A DNA stretch of 8,161 nucleotides from an uncultured Victivallaceae bacterium. Lineage in GTDB: Bacteria; Verrucomicrobiota; Lentisphaeria; Victivallales; Victivallaceae. The notes below the pieces were generated by a model that had not been told where the DNA came from, searched no databases, and was given only the letters and a program-made list of their open reading frames with translations. Of the stretch, positions 1 through 5,819 are shown piece by piece. Every line of letters starts with the position of its first letter. The first letter of the stretch is position 1. The translations under genes and the position numbers were made by a program. Location of the stretch: positions 1-8,161 of the forward strand of contig CAKUKT010000104.1 in the NCBI GenBank assembly GCA_934663655.1, in the 5' to 3' direction.

Positions 1-90
1 AAGTTTGGCTTGACGGATAATCTGGTCGACCAGCGTGGTTTTACCGTGGTCGACATGGGCGATAATCGCAATGTTTCTTAATTCGGGCAT
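1..90 (-). CDS. typA: GTPase TypA/BipA, N-terminal fragment (gene runs off the window)
   Basis: The 30 visible codons begin MPELRNIAIIAHVDHGKTTL and continue VDQIIRQAKL. This is the start of the GTP-binding domain of TypA/BipA, a translational GTPase of the EF-G/LepA class that acts on the ribosome in stress adaptation and 50S assembly. The G1 P-loop AHVDHGKTT is at residues 11-19. The LRNIAIIAHVDHGKTTLVDQ wording separates it from LepA, which usually reads RNFSIIAHIDHGKSTL, and from EF-Tu. The start is backed by CGGAG eight bases upstream (99-103). The remaining roughly 570 residues lie beyond position 1. It follows lplA by 61 bp, and an AT-rich promoter-like stretch there suggests it can be transcribed on its own. 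Family assignment is firm; nothing can be said about later domains. Confidence 0.93.
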   Translation of the reverse strand, partial: MPELRNIAIIAHVDHGKTTLVDQIIRQAKL

Positions 91-98
91 GGTATGTG

Positions 99-103
99 CT
101 CCG
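99..103 (-). promoter_or_regulatory. Shine-Dalgarno site of typA
   Basis: CGGAG on the minus strand lies 8 bases before the ATG of typA. It fixes the start at position 90. Confidence 0.6.
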
Positions 104-116
104 CAGTTGGCTGCAA

Positions 117-135
117 ATATTAATTTTGATAATAT
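117..135. repeat. AT-rich inverted repeat over the typA promoter
   Basis: ATATTA (117-122) and TAATAT (130-135) form a perfect 6-bp inverted repeat with a 7-bp spacer. The repeat overlaps the -10 box and the predicted transcription start of typA. It could be an operator for a dimeric regulator, or a chance product of the low-complexity A/T run. The arms are short and nothing else supports binding. Confidence 0.25.
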
Positions 136-159
136 AGCACCAGCAGCGAAGTTATGCAA
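131..159 (-). promoter_or_regulatory. Probable sigma-70 type promoter for typA
   Basis: On the minus strand an extended -10 box TGC-TATATT has its hexamer at 131-136. It is preceded, after exactly 17 bases, by a weak -35 hexamer TTGCAT at 154-159. The -35 box overlaps the TAA stop of lplA (152-154). The predicted start of transcription near 124 would give a leader of about 34 nt before typA. The surrounding 110-136 stretch is far richer in A/T than the rest of the window, as expected for a promoter. The -35 matches the consensus at only three positions, so the extended -10 would have to carry most of the recognition. Confidence 0.42.
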
Positions 160-1141
160 TACCGGAAAAGAGTTCGGCAAACTCCTCCGGGGAAAGATTT
201 TCGATAAATTCCCCGATATCGGCCATCCCGATGGCGGCCGTCTTGAGCGCCGCGGATTCGAATCTGCAGCCGACCAGCCGGGCGGCGAGCTCGTCAACCG
301 GCCGAACCCCGAAGAAATCGCCGCTGATCGACGCCCGCTGTACCCGGCCGGACTCGACTTCCAGTTCCACCGCCACCCCGCCGCAACCGAACCGGCGGCG
401 ACTGCGAAATGAAAACGGCGTCGGTGAACCGTAATTCCACTCCCGCGTCCGGTACTTGCGGTCGGCAAGTTCCGAAGCGGCGGCAATGAACTCATCCGGA
501 ATCGGACTCGCCCCGGAAATCCCCGCCGCCGCCGACAGGCGTGACGACAACTGCCGGATAAACTCCTCCGTATCCAGCTCCGGCAGAAGTTCCCTGATGT
601 TCATCACCCGCGAACGCACCGATTTGATGCCCCGCGCCGCGATCTTTTCCGGATCCGGATTCAACACCTCCGAAAGCACCGACAAGTCGGCGTCAAAGAG
701 CAACGTCCCGTGAAACAACGTCCGCCGTCCGGCCGCCCCGCGGGCGATACCGGAGATCTTCCGCCCGCCGACCACAATGTCGTTGCGCCCGGAGAACTCC
801 GCCGCAATCCCGAAATCCCGCAGTGCCTCCACCATCGGCCGGGCACAGTCGGCCATCGGCCGCGTGAATGATTCATCGCGGCGATCGGCAATCGTGTAGT
901 TGACGTTGCCGAGATCGTGGTAGACCGCGCCGCCGCCCGAGAGCCGCCGGACCACCGCGATTCCCCGGGAGGCGGCGACTTCGGCGTTGACCTCGGCGAA
1001 GCTGTTCTGGTTGCGGCCGACGATCACCGCCGGAGCGTTGCGCCACAACATGAAGAACGCCTCCGGAAAATCGCGGACCAGCACCTCCTCGAGCGCGAGA
1101 TTCCAGGCGGCGTCGGTGATGGTGTCGATGAAAAGCTTCAT
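152..1141 (-). CDS. lplA: Lipoate-protein ligase A
   Basis: The 329-residue product should activate free lipoate with ATP to lipoyl-AMP and transfer it to the target lysine of lipoyl domains (GcvH, E2 subunits) in the cytoplasm, a salvage route. The BPL/LplA catalytic fold is at residues 1-225. It carries RRLSGGGAVYHD (65-76, lipoate/adenylate-binding loop) and NDIVVGGRKISG (120-131), whose K128 matches the catalytic lysine of E. coli LplA. KSVRSRVMNI follows at 173-182. REWNYGSPTPF (233-243) opens the C-terminal accessory domain (to 329) that marks the bifunctional, ligase-competent form. Length is close to the 338 residues of E. coli LplA. The reading frame is open upstream to 1213, but MKLFIDTI at 1141 is chosen because family members start there and AGGA lies 9 bases upstream. 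The start overlaps the ABC-F stop as ATGA, so translation is probably coupled. No intact terminator is visible after it. Confidence 0.92.
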   Translation of the reverse strand: MKLFIDTITDAAWNLALEEVLVRDFPEAFFMLWRNAPAVIVGRNQNSFAEVNAEVAASRGIAVVRRLSGGGAVYHDLGNVNYTIADRRDESFTRPMADCARPMVEALRDFGIAAEFSGRNDIVVGGRKISGIARGAAGRRTLFHGTLLFDADLSVLSEVLNPDPEKIAARGIKSVRSRVMNIRELLPELDTEEFIRQLSSRLSAAAGISGASPIPDEFIAAASELADRKYRTREWNYGSPTPFSFRSRRRFGCGGVAVELEVESGRVQRASISGDFFGVRPVDELAARLVGCRFESAALKTAAIGMADIGEFIENLSPEEFAELFSGIA

Positions 1142-3114
1142 GCCCGCAGTTCCTGGTGGATCCGCTCGTTTTCCTGACGGAGCGCCTCCGATTCGGCGGC
1201 AGCGCTCTCCCACTCCGTCTCAATCTCTCCGATCCGCTTCTCGACCGCGGCCAGTTCCCGGCGCAGCGTGGCGAAGTCGAGTTTCATGCCGCTGGAGAGT
1301 TTGCCGATCAGCACCCGCCGTTTCTCCGACGCGGTATCCAGTTCCGCCTCCAGCGCGGCGACCCGTTCGCGCGCCCGGCGCAAATCGCCGGCCAGCGCGT
1401 TACGCGCCTGGGCCCGGGCGCGCCGACGATCCCGGGCGGTTTCCACCGCCCCCTCCGGATCTGGGGCGGCGGCAGCCGGAACCGGATTGGCTGCCGCGGC
1501 GGCGGCGGACTTCTCCAGATAGTAGTCGTAATTGCCGAAGTATTTGCGCGGCCCGTTCTCCTCGAGCGCCACCACCGTGGCTCCGACATTGCGGACAAAT
1601 TCAATATCATGGCTGACAAAGCAGATGGTGCCGCGGTATTCGACCAGCGCCCGCTGCAACAATTCCCGCGCCGCCAGATCGAGGTGCGTGGTCGGTTCAT
1701 CGAGAATCAGGAAATTGGGCGGATTTACGAAGATCCGCGCGAACTGCAGCCGGATGCGTTCGCCGCCCGAAAGCACACCGCACGGTTTTTTCGTCGCCTC
1801 TCCGGAGAAGCCGAATGAACCGAGCACATTGTTCAGATTGGCGGTTGAGGCTCCGGCCGGGAGTGCCAGCCGTGCGGCGTCATAGACGGTCAGTTCGTCG
1901 TTGAGCAGTTCCGAAAACTCCTGCGCCTGATAACCGATCACCGTATGATGCCCCGACACCACCCGCCCCGACAGCGGTTTCAATATCCCGGTCATCAATT
2001 TGAGCAGCGTCGACTTGCCGCGCCCGTTGAAGCCGATGACCGCCACCTTCTCCCCGGAATCGATCGTCAGATCGAACTCCTTGAACAACAGCCGATCCGG
2101 ACTATATCCGAAACTGATCTTCTCGAGCCGGATCGCCTCAACCCCGGCGGGTGGCGGCGTCGGGAAACGCAGTTCCCCCTGGTAATTGAGCGAATCCGGA
2201 AGTTCCACATCCTCGATCTTCTCCAGCTTCTTCTGCCAGCTTTTGGCCTGAGCCGCCTTGGTGCTCTTGGCACGGAAACGCTCGATCACCCGCTCCATCT
2301 GCTCCTTCTTGCGGTCGATATTGCGCTTGGAGGCTTCGAGATGAGCCAGCCGGCTTTCCCGTTCGGTGCGGTAGTAGTCGTAACCGCCGGGATAGCGGGT
2401 CACCGTCCCGGCGTTGACTTCGATGATCACCCGGACCAGTTTGCGCAACAGAAAACGGTCGTGCGAGATCAGCATCAGCGTCCCGGGAAAGGTGTTCAGG
2501 AACCGGCACAACCATTCGACCGCGGGGACGTCGAGGTAGTTGGATGGTTCGTCGAGCATCAGCGTATCGGGATGGGAGATCAGCACCCGCGCCAGCGCCG
2601 CGCGCATCCGCCAGCCACCGGAGAACTCACCGAGTTTACGGTCAAATGACGAGACCGGAAATCCGAGATTGCTCAATGCCTGCCGAGCCTCGACATCAAG
2701 ATGGTAGGCGCCGAGATGTTCGATGGTGCTCTGGAGTTCGCCGTGACGCCGCAGCAGCCGGCTGGAATCACTGTCGGGGAAATCCCCCTGCTGGAGTTTC
2801 AATTCGATCTCCGCCAGTTCAGCCGAATAGTCGCGCAGTTCCGGAATCGCATCCGCGGTGAACTCCAGCAACGTCCGATCCAGTTCTTCGGCGGCAATGT
2901 GCTGCCGCATGATGCCGAGCCGATGGTTCTTCGGAATCGCCACGCTGCCGCAATCGGGCGTTACCGTGCCGGTCACAATGCCGAAAAGCGTACTCTTGCC
3001 GGAACCATTCGGACCGACCACTCCGACCTTTTCACCGGAGTTGATCCGCACCGAGACATCCTTGAGGATATATTCACCATAATAACTTTTGGATATTCCC
3101 TGAAAATCAATCAT
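1138..3114 (-). CDS. ABC-F family ATPase (Uup/YdiF-like), ribosome-associated
   Basis: A soluble 658-residue protein has two ABC ATPase domains in one chain and no membrane segments. That is the ABC-F plan, whose members bind the ribosomal E site and relieve stalled translation or protect against antibiotics. Domain 1 has Walker [10 protein letters not shown] (34-42), signature FSGGW (164-168), Walker [12 protein letters not shown] (185-195) and switch His 218. The inter-domain P-site-tRNA interaction motif is at about 250-310, a basic helical hairpin ([19 protein letters not shown], 283-301). Domain 2 has Walker [10 protein letters not shown] (361-369), signature LSGGE (448-452), Walker [13 protein letters not shown] (468-479) and His 502. 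An Ala/Pro-rich spacer (536-555) leads to a charged coiled coil (about 560-655) like the C-terminal extension of Uup and YdiF. An upstream in-frame extension exists, but [11 protein letters not shown] at 3114 is the family start. It lies 2 bp after the kinase stop. Subfamily, and any resistance role, cannot be settled by eye. Confidence 0.9.
   Translation of the reverse strand: MIDFQGISKSYYGEYILKDVSVRINSGEKVGVVGPNGSGKSTLFGIVTGTVTPDCGSVAIPKNHRLGIMRQHIAAEELDRTLLEFTADAIPELRDYSAELAEIELKLQQGDFPDSDSSRLLRRHGELQSTIEHLGAYHLDVEARQALSNLGFPVSSFDRKLGEFSGGWRMRAALARVLISHPDTLMLDEPSNYLDVPAVEWLCRFLNTFPGTLMLISHDRFLLRKLVRVIIEVNAGTVTRYPGGYDYYRTERESRLAHLEASKRNIDRKKEQMERVIERFRAKSTKAAQAKSWQKKLEKIEDVELPDSLNYQGELRFPTPPPAGVEAIRLEKISFGYSPDRLLFKEFDLTIDSGEKVAVIGFNGRGKSTLLKLMTGILKPLSGRVVSGHHTVIGYQAQEFSELLNDELTVYDAARLALPAGASTANLNNVLGSFGFSGEATKKPCGVLSGGERIRLQFARIFVNPPNFLILDEPTTHLDLAARELLQRALVEYRGTICFVSHDIEFVRNVGATVVALEENGPRKYFGNYDYYLEKSAAAAAANPVPAAAAPDPEGAVETARDRRRARAQARNALAGDLRRARERVAALEAELDTASEKRRVLIGKLSSGMKLDFATLRRELAAVEKRIGEIETEWESAAAESEALRQENERIHQELRA
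1151..1154 (-). promoter_or_regulatory. Shine-Dalgarno site of lplA inside the ABC-F gene
   Basis: AGGA on the minus strand lies 9 bases before the lplA ATG at 1141, within the last codons of the ABC-F gene. It supports the short start over the upstream open frame. Confidence 0.45.
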
Positions 3115-3116
3115 CT

Positions 3117-5681
3117 TTATTCTTTCTTCACCACTTCTTCCTCCGGCACCGCCACCACGTAGCGGAAACCGATATCTTCGCCGCCGCGCCGGGTGTACTG
3201 GAATCCCCCACCCGAAGCCAGCCGCGGCGAAGTCATCCACGAACCACCGGCCACCTGGTAGAGTTTATCACCTTCGGCCGGACGCAGAAGTTCCCTGACA
3301 TTGCCGCAAAGATCCATCACCCCGTAGACCGACCGGTCATGCGGCCACGAACCAGTCGGCGCGCCGACCGGATAATGCGATTTATCGGCTGAATCAGCCA
3401 GCAGCGCCTGATCGGGACGGTAATCAAATCCCCATGAATACGGGCGGCCATCCACTCCGCGCAACGCCTTTTCCCATTCCAGCCGGCTCGGCAGTCGCAC
3501 CGTGATTCCATGTTTTCGGCCGAGCCAGCGGCAGTAGGCCTCGGCGGCCTCGCCGGAAATCCCCACCACCGGCGGATCAAGCGCATAGGGCGGCACCAGA
3601 TTGCCGTCGTCATCCCACAGCGACCGCCGCTGCTCCCCCCCCGGGAAGGCGGTCACGTAGGCGCGATAACGGTTGCGCTCCTCCGGAGAGGTGAGCGATT
3701 TCCAGAACTGCAGGTAATGTCGGAAATTCACTTCACCGCGGGAGATCAGATAACCGGGCAGACGCCGACGCCCGATCGAGTCGTTGCGCCCGGAACGCAT
3801 CAGCCGGAACTCTCCTCCCGGCACATACACCAGGTCGAGTTCCGGATCAATCCGCGGCGGCGAGAAATAGAGTTCGCTGGTCAGCCCCGGGGAAATCTCC
3901 GCCGGCACGGTGTAGTTTTTCCCGTCGGGAGCCGTGAAGTCCAGCCAGTAGAAGCCGCTGCGCAGTTTGAGGTTGCGTCCGTTCTCGCCGGCAGCGGGAG
4001 TAATCACCTCGATACCCTCGCTGTCGCGGATCGTCAGCGGCCAGACGGCTCCCCCTCCGGAGATTTTCAACTCTCCGATACCGATGGTTAATTCGCGGTT
4101 CATCCGCTGCAGTTCCGGATCGGTTTTCAACGCATAATCGTAGAGCTCCCGCCAGCGGCCGCGCGCCTGCTGAAGTTCCTGCTTGAGCAGTTCGACTTCG
4201 CGCACCTCCATCATCAGCCGGAACGAACTCTTGAAAATATCCCGCACCATCAGATTGATCGAGGTACTCTGACGCTGCGACTCCGGCAGCCGGGAGATGA
4301 ACTCCAGCGCCGCCCGAAAACCGAAACGCATCTCCGCCAGCTGGCGGGCCAGATCACCGGTGAAGTTCATCGGCGGATCCTCGTCGCTGGAGAGCAGCAG
4401 TTCGGCATATTTGCGGTAGTTGCTTCGGGCGATGCGCAGGTAATCCCGCCCCTGGATATAGTTGTATTCGGCGAGATTGCGCAGCGAACTGACCTCCGCC
4501 GTCGCGGCGATGTAATTGTAACTCATGAAACACCCCCAGGTGACCGCAGCCGCCAGCAGCACCGACGGAACCAGCGGCCGCCGACGCAACAGCTTGAGCG
4601 CACGATACCAGAGCGTCGGGGAATATGCCTTGACCGGGAAACCGTCCAGGTAATTTCTCAGTTCGGTTATCAATTCATCGACATCAGCGTAACGTTTTGT
4701 ACGGTCACGGTTCATCGCCTTGAGACAGATCGCCTCCAGTTCACGCGGCGCCGGCTGTTCCCGGGGCGCCACCCGGCGCGGCAGCGGGTAATCTCCGGTT
4801 GCCACGGCCCGCACCAGCTCCTCCTGAGTCAGGTTGCCGGCAAACGGCGAAGAACTCCAGCAGAGAATCGAATACAAAATACAGCCGAGCGCATAAATAT
4901 CCGACAACTCTCCCGGTTCCGTGACCTCACCTGTAAGGTGTTCCGGGGCCATGAATGAGGGGGTGCCCCCGAGATGCCGCGGTTCTCCGGAAAGAGGGGC
5001 GATGCCTTCACCGGGTTCGATATCCATTTTCGCCCCGGCATAGCGATCGCGTTCCGGCTTGTAATCGGCCATGCCCCAATCCATGACCATGACTTCGCCG
5101 TATTCGCCGACCATCAGGTTGGCGGGCTTGAGATCACAATGGACAATACCGTGGTTGTGGGCGCAGGCGACACCGTTGCAGACGGCAAGAAAAATCTCCA
5201 CCAGCCGCCGGAGTGTGTACCGCCGCCGGTAACCGTCCTCGTTTTCGTGAAGTTTGCGCAGAATCGTCCGGAGCGTCTCTCCCTCCACCCGTTTCATGGA
5301 GAAGTAGACCCCGGCATCGCCGAACACCCCGAACCGGTAGACCGGCACAATGCCGGGATGGTCGATCTGGGCGGTGGCCCGCGCTTCGCGGATCAGTTCT
5401 TCGATCCGGCGCGCCTGATTGCGGACGCCCGGCCGCAGGATTTTCAGCGCCACTTCGCGGTTGAGTCCGGGTTCGTGAGCGGAGAAGACCGCGCCGATCC
5501 CCCCCAGCCCGATGGTGTGCAACTCACCGTAATCGGAGAGGTTGTCGAGCGGCAACGTTCCGAGCAGCTGCCGCAGTTCCTCCACGGTCAACCGGGTATC
5601 TTCCGGAGAGAGTTCACGAACCAGTGTCTGTTCTTCTTCGAAAACCTCCCGGGGCAACGGTTTTTTACCGGAATCATTCAT
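3117..5681 (-). CDS. Transmembrane Ser/Thr protein kinase with periplasmic FGE-like domain
   Basis: An 854-residue Hanks-type kinase. The kinase domain (about 51-345) has Gly-loop GLGGIGAVF (58-66), ATP-binding K80 in VALK, probable helix-C E99, catalytic loop HCDLKPANL (181-189; D183, K185, N188), DWG metal motif (201-203), a long activation segment and APE (245-247). A membrane helix at about 369-391 follows an RRR cluster, putting the kinase in the cytoplasm and the rest in the periplasm. Residues 395-530 look helical. Residues 531-610 look beta-rich, PEGA-like. Residues 612-846 match the FGE/SUMF1 fold: LVYVPGGEF, EVNFRHYLQF, RLPSRLEWEKALRG, YSWG, LCGNVREL, GGSW, IGFR. The catalytic cysteine pair of true FGEs is missing, so a binding or sensing role is likelier than oxidation. 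Chlamydial Pkn1 is also a kinase-FGE fusion. The start at 5681 has GGAGAAG 10 bases upstream; upstream TTG/ATG starts (5801, 5771) lack a good site. HCD instead of HRD makes it a non-RD kinase. Substrates are unknown. Confidence 0.88.
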   Translation of the reverse strand: MNDSGKKPLPREVFEEEQTLVRELSPEDTRLTVEELRQLLGTLPLDNLSDYGELHTIGLGGIGAVFSAHEPGLNREVALKILRPGVRNQARRIEELIREARATAQIDHPGIVPVYRFGVFGDAGVYFSMKRVEGETLRTILRKLHENEDGYRRRYTLRRLVEIFLAVCNGVACAHNHGIVHCDLKPANLMVGEYGEVMVMDWGMADYKPERDRYAGAKMDIEPGEGIAPLSGEPRHLGGTPSFMAPEHLTGEVTEPGELSDIYALGCILYSILCWSSSPFAGNLTQEELVRAVATGDYPLPRRVAPREQPAPRELEAICLKAMNRDRTKRYADVDELITELRNYLDGFPVKAYSPTLWYRALKLLRRRPLVPSVLLAAAVTWGCFMSYNYIAATAEVSSLRNLAEYNYIQGRDYLRIARSNYRKYAELLLSSDEDPPMNFTGDLARQLAEMRFGFRAALEFISRLPESQRQSTSINLMVRDIFKSSFRLMMEVREVELLKQELQQARGRWRELYDYALKTDPELQRMNRELTIGIGELKISGGGAVWPLTIRDSEGIEVITPAAGENGRNLKLRSGFYWLDFTAPDGKNYTVPAEISPGLTSELYFSPPRIDPELDLVYVPGGEFRLMRSGRNDSIGRRRLPGYLISRGEVNFRHYLQFWKSLTSPEERNRYRAYVTAFPGGEQRRSLWDDDGNLVPPYALDPPVVGISGEAAEAYCRWLGRKHGITVRLPSRLEWEKALRGVDGRPYSWGFDYRPDQALLADSADKSHYPVGAPTGSWPHDRSVYGVMDLCGNVRELLRPAEGDKLYQVAGGSWMTSPRLASGGGFQYTRRGGEDIGFRYVVAVPEEEVVKKE

Positions 5682-5691
5682 AAGTGATGCG

Positions 5692-5698
5692 CTTCTCC
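5692..5698 (-). promoter_or_regulatory. Shine-Dalgarno site of the kinase gene
   Basis: GGAGAAG on the minus strand lies 10 bases before the ATG at 5681. It decides the start in favour of MNDSGKK over the longer open frame that reaches 5801. Its last upstream base is also the first base of a 7-bp inverted repeat (5698-5725). Confidence 0.6.
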
Positions 5699-5725
5699 GC
5701 CCGGGTTGACGACCACCTCCGGGCG
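5698..5725 (-). repeat. Inverted repeat abutting the kinase ribosome binding site
   Basis: The arms 5698-5704 (CGCCCGG) and 5719-5725 (CCGGGCG) pair perfectly over 7 bp, all G/C, around a 14-nt loop. In the transcript the hairpin ends at the first base of the GGAGAAG site. It could affect ribosome access or mRNA ends. In a GC-rich genome a 7-bp match can also arise by chance. Confidence 0.35.
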
Positions 5726-5776
5726 ATTTCCACTTAAAAACCACCGGAACAGCGACTTCCCCCGGAATCATTGTAC

Positions 5777-5813
5777 CGACGGGGCGGTTGGTCCATCGCA
5801 AAGCGCCCCGTCG
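5777..5813 (-). other. Strong hairpin 6 nt after the stop of the coiled-coil gene
   Basis: The arms 5777-5786 (CGACGGGGCG) and 5804-5813 (CGCCCCGTCG) form a perfect 10-bp GC-rich stem with a 17-nt loop, starting 6 nt after the TAA at 5820-5822. There is no run of T after it on the minus strand (GTACAATGATT follows), so it is not a standard intrinsic terminator. Its position suggests a 3' end stabiliser, a processing point or partial attenuation between the two envelope genes and the kinase. Confidence 0.5.
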
Positions 5814-5819
5814 CGGGGA

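Noticed and set aside
1308..1700. Long open frames on both strands inside the ABC-F gene.
   Set aside because: They have Arg/Pro/Ser-rich composition, no family motifs and full overlap with a well-supported gene. They are by-products of GC-rich codon use.
1945..2649. A 234-codon plus-strand frame antisense to the ABC-F gene.
   Set aside because: Rich in His, Pro, Gln and Arg, with no recognisable domain. It lies opposite conserved ATPase motifs that constrain the sequence.
3144..3260. C-terminal GGSW...IGFR segment of the kinase as the variable region of a diversity-generating retroelement.
   Set aside because: DGR target proteins often end in this fold, but the segment shows no run of AAY-type codons, and there is no template repeat or reverse transcriptase in the window.
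4974..5687. A 237-codon plus-strand frame opposite the kinase domain.
   Set aside because: It mirrors conserved kinase codons, shows no domain and would be the only plus-strand gene. No ribosome site of note was seen.
5770..5775. TACAAT as a -10 box for a separate kinase promoter.
   Set aside because: It matches 5 of 6 consensus bases, but the hexamer at a 16-18 bp spacing is not -35-like. The nearest candidate, TTGCGA (5797-5802), is 21 bp away and inside the hairpin loop/stem region.
5682..5801. Extension of the kinase N-terminus by 30-40 residues (ATG at 5771 or TTG at 5801).
   Set aside because: The extension reads like non-coding sequence, includes both inverted repeats and lacks a good ribosome site. 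ATG 5681 has GGAGAAG at 10 bases.
5777..5813. Hairpin as a standard rho-independent terminator.
   Set aside because: The stem is strong, but no T-tract follows on the minus strand.
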